Below, in pieces: positions 23,301 to 34,330 of a stretch of DNA of 64,000 nt (positions within the stretch are counted from its first letter, which is position 1; every line of letters starts with the position of its first letter). The stretch comes from Tetradesmus obliquus (lineage: Eukaryota; Chlorophyta; Chlorophyceae; Sphaeropleales; Scenedesmaceae). The translations under genes and the position numbers were made by a program. The stretch lies in the NCBI GenBank assembly GCA_030272155.1, contig CP126205.1:2282501-2346500 (forward strand). The letters run 5' to 3'. Below the pieces are notes generated by a model. The model worked only from the letters and a program-made list of their open reading frames with translations. It was not told the origin of the DNA and ran no database searches.

Positions 23301-26300
23301 CGTCACGCGCGTGCAGGTACGACATGCCGTCAGCTACCTCCCGCAGACGGAACAGCAGCTTCAGCTGCGCAGCGCAGTAGCACAAAAGAGCAGCAGCAGC
23401 AGCAGCAGCAGCATTGGCAGAAGAGTTTGGCCAAGAGATGTGAGCAGCTGCTTAGGACGCACACAAATGTGACTGCTGCAGCCCTGCGCAATACAGCTGC
23501 TGTGCAGGGGGCAACCCCAGCATCAACACAACATTCAAAAATTCAAACGTCAGCGTCAAAACAACTTGCGACCACCATTGCATGGCCTTCTGGCAGCTGC
23601 ACAGGCCGTCACAGGCTGCCCGCAGTGGGCCCCAAGCAGCAACACAACATTGAAAACAATCAAACCTCAAAAACTGCAAAACCCTGCGCACCATTGCGTG
23701 GCCTTCCGGCAGCTGCCCAGGCAACCGCTGGCTGCCCGCAGTGGGCCCCAAGCAGCAACACAACACTGGAAACATTCAAACCTCAAAAACTGCAAAAACT
23801 GCGCACCATTGCGTGGCCTTCCGGCAGCTGCCCAGGCAACCGCTGGCTGCCTGCAGCAGGCCCCCAGCAACAACACTTACAAAACATCTCAACCATTAAA
23901 ACCTCCAAACTGCAAATCCTGCGCACCATTGCGTGGCCTTCCGGCAGCTGCCCTGGCAGCCTCTAGCTGCCCGCAGTGCCCCCTAAGCAACAAAACTTTC
24001 AAAACATGTCAACCATTCAAGCCTCAAAAACTGCAAAACCTGCGCACCATTGCGTGGCCTTCCGGCAGCTGCCCAGGCAGCCGCTGGCTGCCTGCAGTGG
24101 GCCCCAAGCAACAACACAACATCGAAAACAATCAAACATTCAAACCAAACATTCAAACCTAAAAAACTGCGAAGTCTGCGCACCATTGCGTGGCCTTCCG
24201 GCAGCTGCCCAGGCAACCGCTGGCTGCCCGCAGTGGGCCCCAAGCAGTACTCGCTCAAGCTGCCAGCGTCACAAAACTCCTGCACGATCCAGGTCTGAGT
24301 ATCTTCTGGAAGATCTCCAGGCGGGCCTGCCAGATCTGCTGACATAGGGCCACTCGCTGCTGCTGCTGCTGCGCATGCGGCGGTTGCGTCGCCGCTGTGC
24401 CAGAGCGCAGTGACGTCTGCTGTCTGTGTGCGGTCATCGAGCTGCAGACGCGCAAGTAGGCAGGGCAGCAGGGCTTGCACCAATCAGCAGGGGTAGTGTA
24501 GCCGCAGCAGGAGGAGATGGAAGCAGCCGGAAGCACAGAATGATGGCTGTGTGGGAGGCATGCAGCCACCTGGCACAATACCGACTATGATTCATACACA
24601 CAGGCAACCAGTAGTGGACTAACCGTAAACAGTTCGAAACAGATGTGTGCAAACATGGCCAAAACTAATGAAGAAGCAACCCGCAGCAGCGCTCACGCTT
24701 GCATCAAGCTCCATGCCGTTGGTTGCGTCCTTTGCGTTGCGCCGCTTCCAGGTGACAAAATGGTATGCACACACCACGTGTGGGTGCGCAAAGCTCATCA
24801 TCAGGTCCACCTCATTTGCAACACTGCAGCAGCAGCAGCAGCAGCAGGGTTAGGTTACGCACCACCGCATCTGACAGTTCCACAGCCGCTCATTGTTGTC
24901 AGGCCGCTGCACATCTGGCGCTCACAGTACCCTAGTCAGCAGCCTTACTATAGTTGCTGTACTTGCTGCTGTGTATAACCGTGCGCTTGCAGACACCGAC
25001 AACCCCAACCACGCTGATGTGTAGCCTTACTGTTGCTGCTGCTGTTGCAGCAGCTTGGAGTACTAAGTACTACATAAACTGAGCGTGGCGGGCTGTCCTC
25101 ACCTCGGCGCAGCCGCCCTGCTGTGCTGCAGCACCTTCACTGCAACATCCATGCCCCTCCAACGGCCCTTGTACACTCGGCCAAACGATCCTACACAATG
25201 CAGTGCAAGGAGGGTTGCAGTGGGGGCAGCAGCATAAGCACAGTGTTTTGAACGTGATGGTGATAGAGAAAGTGATTTGGGAGTAATCGGGCAGTTGCTT
25301 CCTTGTGGGTCCTGATGCTGCCATGCTATCTGCCGCAAGTATATACAGCTGAAAACTGTAATACACTGCACGGTGCTGGCAGCAGGACGGCGCAGGTGCT
25401 CCTGCGCTGACCTGCTTTGATGCGATGCATGGTGTTGCACCTGGTGCAATATGACTGCGCAGCACCACATGTGCATTCATCCAGAAGAACAATAGACACA
25501 GCTGCCTTGACTAGCTGGCGATTGCGCTCGCATCAAGACCCTTCAAGCTGCATCCGTTGCCATGCGCTCATCCTGTTGTGGCTCACACCGCCTGGACTGG
25601 TGCCAGGAGCATGTAACTACCTCTGTCTCAGTGTGGTGAACATGCAAATGACCCGGTCACTCAGATAGGTGCTGGCGGCGGGTGAGTGCCTGGTCATTGT
25701 CCTTGTTGTCAACGACAAGGATCTGACCAGGCACTCACCCGCCCCCAGCAGCACTCCAAGCGTGACCTTCAGATAGCTACACAAAATAACAAGAAAAATG
25801 ACTTGAGAGAACAGGCACTCACCGGCCCTCAGCAGCACTCCAAGTGTGACCTTCCCACCAACGCCGGTGCCAGTGGTGCCTGCAATCAAATCTGCAATGC
25901 TGCATTGTCTACCACTGCCGCAGTGTGGTGTACATGGGGCCACTCCAACACATAGCTACACAAAATAACAAGGAAATACGACAAAAAAACAGGCACTCAC
26001 CCGCCCCCAGCAGCACTCCAAGAGTGACCTTCCCATCAACACCAGTGCCAGTGGTGCCTGCAATCAGATCTGCGGTGTTGCAGCCGCCAGTGTTGCTGCG
26101 CACATACCAACCCGAGCCACCAGCTGCCAGCGAGTTGGCCATGTACTGCTGCAGGTCTGTGCTGCTGTGGTGCTGACTGGGCTGCTGCTGCTGCTGCTGC
26201 TGGTATAGGAAGCGCTCGCTGGTCTTGCAGGCTGCAAGCTCCCAGCTGTTGTGAGTGCCGGGAGGCGAGCCGCTGGCGTGTACCACTTTGGGGTCCCTGC

Positions 26301-29099
26301 GTGTGGAAAATGTGTGGCAATGATCCGCAGCAAAACAGCAGAGGCACAGAGGCAGTTGAGCAGGCTGCAGCTAGGGCAATGCATTTGCTGAAGTTAGACA
26401 ACCATACCAAAGTGGATGCATTCGCCAGACTGCTGATGTGAGCTCTGAGAACTGCAGATGCCAAGCATCACTGTAACAGTCAGCTCTGCACTCGATGAAC
26501 CTGCCCGGCACTGCATGTCAACACAGCTCATGCACAATTCATTACGGCTTCCTATACCGGCTGCAGTTCATGCATCAACTACTGCAAACCAGCAGCCAGA
26601 ACCACCACAACATGCATAGCCCGCCTGCTGCCGCTACCGCTGCCGCTGCCGGTTCCGCGCACTCATCCAGCATCCGCTGCAATCCATCAGCCAGAATCAC
26701 CACGACATGATAGCCCGCCTTCTGCTGCTACCGCTGCCGCTGCCGCATCCGCGCACTCATTCAGCATCCGCTGCAAACCAACAGCCAGAACCACCACACC
26801 ATGCAAAGCCCGCCTGCTGCTGCCGCTGCCGCTGCCGAGTAATCATCCAGCATCCGCTGCAAACCATCAGCCGGATTCACCACACCATGCAGAGCCTGCC
26901 TGCTGCTGCTGCCGCTGCCGAGTACTCACCCAAGTACACTGAAAGACGCATCCTTGTTGTGGCTCAGCAGCCCACGGCCAGCACTCGTGCCACCACTCAT
27001 TCCAAGCTCTGGATCTGGCGTGCTATCCGGCGTGCTGCAGCAGTGATGCGGCAGCATCATCACATCCCCGTCTCCACCCAGCAGCCGCCGCTGCCGCTGC
27101 CGCTGCTGCCGCCGCCGCCGCCGAGCCAGCAGCAGCGCCGCCGCCAGCATCAGAAGCACGCTGCCTCCGATCCCTGCTGCTAGGCCAGCAGTTAACGCTG
27201 TCACGCGCCGGGTCGCTGCTCCCATATCCTGCTGAATTTGGCATGGCGTTGGGGTGGATGACAAGCGGTCGAGTGCGGCTCTCACGCACTCGTCCACTGT
27301 CCATGCAGGGCCCATGCAGCTGCCATCCAGGTGTGTCAGGCACACCTTGGTGAAGTTATGCATGATGATTGCGTAGCCCCCTGCACAGCAGCAGCAGCAG
27401 CAGCAGCAGTGGGGTGGGAGGAGCAGGTCTCTTGCTAAGAGCAGCTCAAAGGGTGCCACAGCACGACAGCTGCTGCTGTTGCTGCTGCTACACATATATA
27501 TTGCTGACTGTGCTGTTGTGACAGTGGGCACCTGAGCGTGTTGTCTGCAGGTGAGCATGCAGCAGCAGTAGCAGCAAAACAAGCAGCTGTCCCCATGCTG
27601 CTGGTGCCACCCCAGAAGCAATAGCCATCTGCTGCTCGCACCTGCTGCTGTGTCTTCTGTGCTGGTGGCAGTGACCTTTGTGAAGTCCTGGTACACAAGC
27701 ACATGATCATAGCAGATCTTGCGCAAGCAGAAGCCGTCTTGGTACATGGCCAGCTGCCTGCCAGGCCAGCCTGCAGCATGCAGCAAAGACAGGCAGCATG
27801 CATTTGTGTTATTGAACGGGAGCACTGCCAGGCTGCAAGGTGGCAGCAGGTTCTGGCTAGACATGATGAAGCTATGCTTGCCGGCAGCCCCTGCATGCTG
27901 CTGCTGCTGCTGCCAGCGCGCTGCATTTGTATTGCATGCCATCAGCGCATGCATCATGGCAGCTGCGTCATGTTGGTAAGTGTGCTGAGACCACAAGAGC
28001 TGTGCAGGCAGCAACGCAGCTTTGCGAGCAGTCCGTGCTGCTGCACCTGTCTCCCATTCCTGCGACTGGGCAGGCGATATGCTGCTGCTGCTGGTGCTGG
28101 TGCACTGCCGCTGGTGTTAGTCCTTGCGCTGCTGCCGGAACTGCACGACTGTATACTACATCTTGCTGCATCGCAGCCGCTGCAGCAAGGCCTGCATACA
28201 CACCTGGCAGGCGTGGCTGCACTGCCACTGCTTCCGGCTCTCCGGCGCTGCCGACACATGCAGTGCGGATGATCACAGAGTGCCACAGGGCCAGGTAGCT
28301 GCCTGGCGAGTGGTTCAGGAAGTCCAGCTGCACTCCAGACCCATACCTGCAGGACAAAGAAGGCATGCGGTTTGATAACACTGCACTGCATTTGGGCAGG
28401 CTGGCGTAGTAGTGCTTGCTGCAGCTAGCTGTCTGCTGTGAGACCATGGGATGATGCAGGAGCAGTAGCAGTGCATCGATGCACACTTGCAAATAACCAA
28501 TGCTGTGGCAGTAGGCTTCCTGCCATCAGAACATGCAAGCGGGCAGTCGACATGAGACAGGCGGCTGCATGTGCCTGCAAACCTACCATTGCAGCCCCAA
28601 CCTCATACGCATAAATCTGCCCTGCCACGCATGTGATGGCTGCAGGAAGCCTTCAAAGTGTCTCTAAAGCATGCCTTCAACTGCTTCTATGAGCTGTGAA
28701 GGCACCATTGATAGCTTTCCTGCAATGCTGCCGCTGGCTGCCCCACCTGGCATTCTCCAACAAAGTGTAGCTAATGTTCAGCACAATGCCTGGCGCCAGC
28801 TGCACCTGCCGATCCCCAACATAATTGAAGTCGATTCTCCGCAGCCGTGGACTTGATGTAATCGTCAGGTTTCGCGCCAGCACGTATGGGGCTGCACGAT
28901 TGAAGCCTGCCCACTGCTCCCTGGTGAGCAGTAGGTCCTGCTCCAGCACCACCTCTTGCACGCTGGAGTCACGCAACGCGAGCTGAAAATCCCTTTCACT
29001 GTTCACATGCACCGACGATCCAAGACTGGCAGTGAACAAGAGTGGGAACAGCGAAAACACGACCGCTATGTGCTGCAGCTTCTTGCCCGCCCAGTGCAT
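20326..29099 (-). CDS. receptor-like protein kinase, 13 exons, 944 aa
   Basis: Exons: 29099-28747, 28346-28204, 27770-27642, 27380-26930, 26296-26001, 25190-25103, 24823-24697, 24441-24184, 23364-23216, 22588-22525, 22186-22108, 21376-21198, 20844-20326. Every junction is GT-AG and all phases agree. The product has a signal peptide (residues 1-25, VVFSLFPLLFTASLG), an ectodomain to about 267 of unrecognised fold, and one transmembrane helix at 269-294 followed by RRRRR. After a Gln-rich linker comes a kinase domain: Gly loop GAGGSFGRVYKG (about 455-466), K476 in VAVK, HGDLKSGN (639-646), DFG (665-667) and APE (691-693). HRD is HGD, so it is a non-RD kinase. It looks tyrosine-kinase-like (TKL). 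The tail has SLAQHT mini-repeats and poly-Gln. Ligand and substrate are unknown. At least eight of its exon junctions are duplicated inside introns. Confidence 0.88.
20894..21085 (-). repeat. duplicated acceptor of last kinase exon
   Basis: Two extra copies of the acceptor and first bases of the terminal kinase exon (plus-strand GCGCAGCGCATCACCTGCGC, at about 20949-20968 and 21060-21079) lie in the intron upstream of the real acceptor at 20845. Associated intron sequence (CAGTCAGCCAAACACAGTCT) is repeated with them, period about 110 bp. Confidence 0.8.
21340..21730 (-). repeat. duplicated acceptor and start of kinase exon 12
   Basis: The real exon start at 21376 (TGTGGGAGCTGCTGACAGCG on the coding strand) has two partial copies further upstream in the intron, starting near 21604 and 21724. 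Each includes the CAG acceptor and about 60-75 bp of exon. The copies differ by scattered substitutions. Confidence 0.8.
21855..22145 (-). repeat. duplicated 3' end and donor of kinase exon 11
   Basis: Coding-strand GTGGACGTCTTCTCCTTCGG with a GTGAGTGGC-like donor occurs at the real exon end (22108) and again around 21988 with the donor kept. A third copy around 21880 has lost the donor. Confidence 0.8.
22905..23310 (-). repeat. triplicated 3' end and donor of kinase catalytic-loop exon
   Basis: The segment encoding HGDLKSGNVLL to AKVTE plus its GTGAGT donor occurs three times, with the shared GTCAC at 23219 (real), 23084 and 22937, spacing 135 and 147 bp. The middle copy keeps the donor GAGTGAGTAGCTGG; the outer copy keeps GTGAGT followed by different intron sequence. 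Confidence 0.85.
23560..24260 (-). repeat. six-copy tandem repeat of kinase exon 8 end plus donor
   Basis: The plus-strand core GCGCACCATTGCGTGGCC followed by TTCCGGCAGCTGCCC occurs six times, at about 23569 (diverged), 23686, 23801, 23921, 24042 and 24178; spacing 115-136 bp. The copy at 24178 is the real exon end (donor GTGCGC at 24183). The other five lie downstream in the intron, most with the donor intact, separated by A/C-rich intron sequence. Confidence 0.9.
25677..25743. repeat. perfect inverted repeat containing two opposed splice-donor copies
   Basis: A 20-bp arm GGCGGGTGAGTGCCTGGTCA (25677-25696) is perfectly complementary to 25724-25743. The inner 27 bp contains a second small hairpin (TCCTTGT/ACAAGGA). 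The arms are copies of the exon 5 end plus donor of the kinase gene, one of them inverted. Confidence 0.85.
25724..26010 (-). repeat. duplicated 3' end and donor of kinase exon 5
   Basis: The plus-strand segment AGGCACTCACCCGCCCCCAG followed by CAGCACTCCAAG occurs at the real exon end (26001) and in intron copies near 25810 and 25730. The donor GTGAGTGCCTG is preserved in each copy. Confidence 0.85.
26570..26930 (-). repeat. tandem repeat next to kinase exon 4, decayed donors
   Basis: Four copies of a 89-96-bp unit containing GCCCGCCTGCTGC and CATCCGCTGCAAACCA lie just downstream of the exon 4 donor (GTGAGTACTCGG at 26929). The corresponding positions in the copies read as degenerate donors, so these copies look older than the others. 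Confidence 0.7.
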
Positions 29100-30313
29100 C
29101 TTAGCAGCCGAGCTTCCTCCCAGACTTGGTTTACAGCGACAAACATCCAATTCACTATTGCTCGTTCATGGATCCTGCACGACTGTGAGCACAGGAGCTG
29201 TGACACACACAGGACAAACGCTATTCTTTGACTGTTTTGCACTGCCTCGTAGACGCCTTTGCGTTTGTGTTAAGCCGAACCTAGAAGCGGGGCACAAAGT
29301 GGCCCACTCCTGCCATGAATTCCTCAGAGCTGACTGCCAGACATGACATAACGTCCTGCCTTCTGCGTTCTTGGCGCGGCACCTGGCTCGAAGCGTGCCT
29401 TGTTCGCACTTAGAAACGTTGCAGTATGGTAAACAACACAACCACTCTTTTTCCTGTCGCTGCATTGGTTGTAAGGTGCACGCTGCTTTACAGCGTGACA
29501 CGCAGATCCTGCAGCAGAAGTTGCATGACTACTCAACTGGGGTGGGGGTTATCAGTCACAACTTCACAAGGCCCAGACCCTTCTGCAGTTTCATGACCAT
29601 GCTCACAGCAAAACCCAGCTGTTATACAGGTGGTGTGGGATGCATAGAACATTGCAACACTCTGGCGAAAGCCTGTCTCTAGTTGGCTTGTCAGCTGTGC
29701 ATGTGAGGCAGTTTCATAATGCTGACTGATGTGATACATTAACAAGGCATAGCAAAAACCTGCAGAGCATTGCATGCAGCCGCAGCACAAGGCCGCCATA
29801 CGTCGTGACTGCTGCACATGTGATGGCATGTGAATGACGTCACTTGCCAGCTACATGCCTCAAGTGCACGCATAGTGCACTGCTCTCACGGTAACCAAGG
29901 CAGTGCCATAATCTTACACGCCCTCCAACATCCCGCATTATTGCCCTGCTGCGATGTCTAATATGTACACCAAACACTAGTGGCTTTTGATAAGCCATAC
30001 AACAAGACAGACTGCTGCGATGGCACCAGACGCACTGCTAGTGCAACCGCCTCAATCAGGTTTGACCATGCAGCACTGATGCTGCCAGCAACGGGGAAGC
30101 CTGCAGCTGCGTGCTGTGCCAGCATTGTGCTGCTGTCTGCTGTGTGCCGCTGATCGTGCAACACATCATGTGCACACACATGGCGCACAGGCGTTTGACC
30201 ACAAGGTTGCCGTGCTGTCCTGCCTGCCATCTGTTCACCTGCTGTGTTCTTGCACAGCAATAAATCACATCATCATCCTTATCATCATCGTCAACACCAA
30301 CAAGCATCTGCAG

Positions 30314-30357
<44 letters not shown>

Positions 30358-33300
30358 CTGCAGTCATCGCTATCGCCACCCGTTGCTAGCACCAGCGTAT
30401 GCACTACACCAGACCGAGTTCAACTGACCCCACCTTGCCGCCCAACGCCTCTAAAACCACACGCTCATAGTTTTTTCATTTGACACGTCTGCCAGGTGGA
30501 CAGAGCGTGCATGTGTTATGCAAAATGACAAGATCCAGACTCCCACTCAAGTTGTAGCACATGCTCGGGCCGCAGCTCAGCTGTGAGCGTTTGAACTGGG
30601 CCCTTCTGACAAAGTAACATGTCATGTTTTGCGTATGACATGATCCAGCCGCCACACAATGGTCAAACAACCACGCAATGCAAGGCTTCCGGCGGTCTCA
30701 GATGCAAGTGCCGCGCCTTGCACAAACACTGGATTGATTGCACGAATGCACAGCACTGCATGCCTATGTGAGCTGTTGCGCAAAAGCACGCAGCAGGCAC
30801 CTTGATTCTGTACAGCAAAGCTACAACAATGTTATCATAGGGAAATCGCATGTTTCCTGTTTGATCCTCGGCAATTGTGTAAGAGATAGCTCGTATGTGC
30901 CTGTCAGCATGCCCTGCGCAACTCACTGAACCATCCAAAGGCTCGACAACCTCCGGATTGCCTGCATACCATGTGTTGTTCTGCATCCAAATCCATCCTG
31001 TTGCCGGTTGAGAAAGAGATGTACCCTAAACCAGGTGCGCTGTGACGCTACGTGCAAGCAAACCATTGCGGCTGTGTCACTGCTCAAACTGTGCTGCAAG
31101 CGGCAGCCGCAGACACGCACGTGGTGCTAGCAGCCTCCAAATCCAACCAGAGATGCAAAGCACATCCATTCACTATCCCCTCTTTTGCAGCACAGTTTGT
31201 TAGCCACACACATGGCTTGCATGCATCCACACGCAATCCTTCTGACAACAACTGCAAGTGCCGGTAACACTTCAAGTGACAACCTTGTGTCCAATTCTGA
31301 AGAGGCCCTGCCTCCCTTCCCGCCACAACACACATCACAATCGGCTGCTTGCCTGCCTCACATGCAACAATTGACACCCAGCAAAACACCCAATAGGCTG
31401 TCCTTGTAGGTGTATCGCTAGCCTGCTTGCATGTATCCGAAGTAACGTCAACATCTCTGTCACCATACTGCCACACGCATTTGAACCGACACCAGCAGCG
31501 GCTGATTGCACACACTCAGCTGGCTTGCAGCATGCCATGCTTACACCTGCAAATCATCGTGCAGCCATTGCCGTTTGTGTTTGTGTGATGCACTCAGCCC
31601 TCTCACGCCGTTCAATCCCTTCTTGCAACAGCCACCTCAGCTATGCTTGTCCATATGTGCCACCTTCCGAATCCACAAATGCCTGCAATCGCTGGAACTG
31701 ATACTGCTGCACAGCAGGCAGCGGGGCGCTTGCACACACCACACCAACAACATCACAACTACTCCATACAAGAGCTGCATTGATGCATTGATGCCAGGCG
31801 GATCGGCAACATCAGATCAGATTCATTGCCTGAGTTTACCAGCCATGCGCCTGCTGCAGCCATGCACACTGCGCTGCCCTGTTGGTGCTACAACTGATCT
31901 TTGTTTGAATGCGCCAACCATACGACCAGCTCCGCGCGATTGTTCCCTCATTCGCCATCAGCAAACAAAGCCAGGCATGCAGCAAACCAGCCTCGCACGG
32001 CCCGTACATACACACAGCACAAGACGACGCACACACACATGCATGCTCAGCACCTGCTGCTGAACTGTTGCCTCTACGCCAGCCACAGCGCTCCTGTGCT
32101 GTGCGCACGCAAACAACACATGCACACGGGCGCTTGCATTGTCATTACTATGCTCTCACTGCTCCATGCCACAGCCAACAGTGCTGAGTTCCCCCATGCA
32201 GTGAACCCACAAGCTCATAGGCCAGGCTGGCAACAACTCCTCACCAACGGTCCTACTACCGAAAGCAGTTGTAAAGCCAGCACAGTAAACTGTTGGAGTC
32301 TGGCAAAACTCTTCCACTTTGTGGTCTCCAAGCGACGCAAATGCACGACAGCTGCAGCCTGCAGTTGGCTGCTGCTGCCCGCTTGTACGCCGCGGCACTG
32401 CAGGTGCAATGCATGCAGCCGAAACAACCCTAGCGCTGCTTGCAGCTGCCATGCGGCAAATCAGCAGACAGCCATGCACACAGACAAGTGCTGTGTGCAA
32501 GAGCTGCTGCTTCAACAGGAATGCCTCCGTGTCCCGTTCCAGACGCACAATGCCAAGAACGAAAGAGTTGGCAGCCAAGGCAAGTGCTGGGGTTGCTGTT
32601 GCAATGATAGGCCCTACGCCACTTGGGGCGTTGCTGGTGCATCAATGCAGCGCTCACACACCATATTTTCAGAGCCAAGATGGTTGCAGCTGCCCTCGCT
32701 GCAACCTGCTGCAGCTGCAGGTGCCAGAGATGCAGCTGCAACAACAGTGCTGGCTAGCAGCATGGCAGCAACACATGTGACCGTCCCACCAACACAAAAG
32801 CTCAAGCTCAGAGGTAATACGACGCAGTACAGTGCACAAGGTCCACACAGACCTCCCGCCATAGCAAACAAGCAGACAACCTGCCCTGCTGACAGAGCAA
32901 TGCAGCAAGCAGGGCAGGCTTTGCCGACTCTGCAGTACATTTTGCATCCGTCAATCGAGCGACAAGGCTTTGCAATGTTATCAACATGTTTTGACACAAG
33001 CGGGAGCAGCTCAACTCCCGCTGCTGCAAAAAATCCGTACACTTGCAAACAACCCAACCTTGGCGAATCTCAATGCAGCCCACTGCTGCCAGCAACGCCA
33101 AATCAGTTCCGCTGCCGCTGCATCGCCTGCAATGGTGTACAGCAAGCACCTGCTGTCACGACATTGCCACAGAAGCAGCACCACCCGAAGTGGCAACACA
33201 GCAGCCGCTGCACATACTGCGCACTACCAGCCAAGCCATCCAATAACAGTGCAACCGCACAAGCTCTACTACCAATGCTTGCATGATGACAGCAAGTCGA

Positions 33301-34266
33301 TCAGGCTCTGCTACAATGGCGCACCCCTGATTTATTGTGCACATGCAGCATTCCGTCAAAGCCAGCGACCTGCCACACTGCAAGGCAACAGCAGAGGCAC
33401 CCACAGGCTGATAATGCGGTGCTGAATTTCCTGCAAGTGCGCACCCAGTTTCCTGCAAGTATGCCCCCTTCAGCACAAATGGCAGCTCCAACTCCGGTTA
33501 CATGTACGCCACTGCGTCTTCTCCATTGCATCGATCAAACAGCAGCCGTCAGCAGCCAAACTGCCGCCAACACAGCAACTTGCGGGTTGCACTAGCAAGG
33601 GCAGGCAGAGGCCTCCACAGTCCCATCCACTGCACCGGCACATCCCTTGCCAGCAGCAGCCGCCGCCAACCATACAGCAGCCGTCAACAGCCAGACTGTC
33701 GCAAACACAGCAACTTGCTGTTTGCATTAGCAAGGGCAGGCAGAAGCCTCCGCAGTCCCATCCACTGCACCTGCAAAGCCCTTGCCAGCAGCAGCCGCCG
33801 CCAACCATACAGCAGCCGTCAACAGCCAGACTGTCGCCAACACAGCAACTTGCTGTTTGCATTAGCAAGGGCAGGCAGAGGCCTCCGCAGTCCCATCCAC
33901 TGCACCTGCAAAGCCCTTGCCAGCAGCAGCCGCCGCCAACCATACAGCAGCCGTCAACGGCCAGACTGTCGCCAACACAGCAACTTGCTGTTTGCATTAG
34001 CAAGGGCAGGCAGAGGCCTCCGCAGTCCCATCCACTGCACCTGCAAAGCCCTTGCCAGCAGCAGCCACCGCCAACCATACAGCAGCCGTCAACGGCAAGA
34101 CTGTCGCCAACACAGCAACTTGCTGTTTGCATTAGCAAGGGCAGGCAGAGGCCTCCGCAGTCCCATCCACTGCACCTGCAAAGCCCTTGCCAGCAGCAGC
34201 CACCGCCAACCATACAGCAGCCGTCAACAGCCAGACTGTCGCCAACACAGCAACTTGCTGTTTGCA
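29100..34266. other. gene-poor C/A-rich region downstream of SBP gene
   Basis: Plus-strand C/A richness, most marked at about 31.0-33.5 kb, fits a G/T-rich 3' untranslated region of the minus-strand SBP gene. A TTACA motif (TGTAA on the coding strand) lies at 33498-33502, about 0.77 kb past its stop. The part nearest 29.1 kb must include the kinase promoter. Long open frames such as 31901-33286 on the plus strand lack domains and are probably artefacts of composition. Confidence 0.45.
30314..30358. repeat. (CAG)n microsatellite
   Basis: About 15 CAG units, interrupted once near the start (CAGAAGCAG), outside any recognised coding exon. Confidence 0.9.
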
Positions 34267-34330
34267 CTAGCAAGGGCAAGCAGAGGCCTCAGCTGCCCCA
34301 TCTGCAGTGCCAGCAAAGCCCTTACCAGCA
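33590..34330 (-). repeat. 135-bp tandem repeat at the SBP gene 3' end, about five copies
   Basis: About five near-identical 135-bp units, each with AGCAAGGGCAGGCAGAGGCC, CACTGCACCTGCAAAGCCCT and CAGCCGTCAACAGCC. They derive from the SBP terminal exon: its last codons (EASACPC then stop) and the GGTAAGGGCTTTGC motif are recognisable in every unit. Because 135 is a multiple of three, both strands stay open across the array. Confidence 0.9.

Noticed and set aside
23560..24260. CRISPR-like regularly spaced repeats
   Set aside because: Units are 115-136 bp, contain coding sequence of the kinase exon and diverge; the genome is eukaryotic.
31901..33286. 461-codon open frame on the plus strand
   Set aside because: It lies in C/A-rich sequence where stops are rare, has no domain or exon-like boundaries, and is antisense to the presumed 3' region of the SBP gene.
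33470..34279. Cys-rich 269-codon minus-strand frame that could be a metal-binding tail of the SBP protein
   Set aside because: It is out of frame with the SBP terminal exon. In the SBP frame each 135-bp unit encodes the EASACPC ending and a stop. Openness follows from a repeat length divisible by three.
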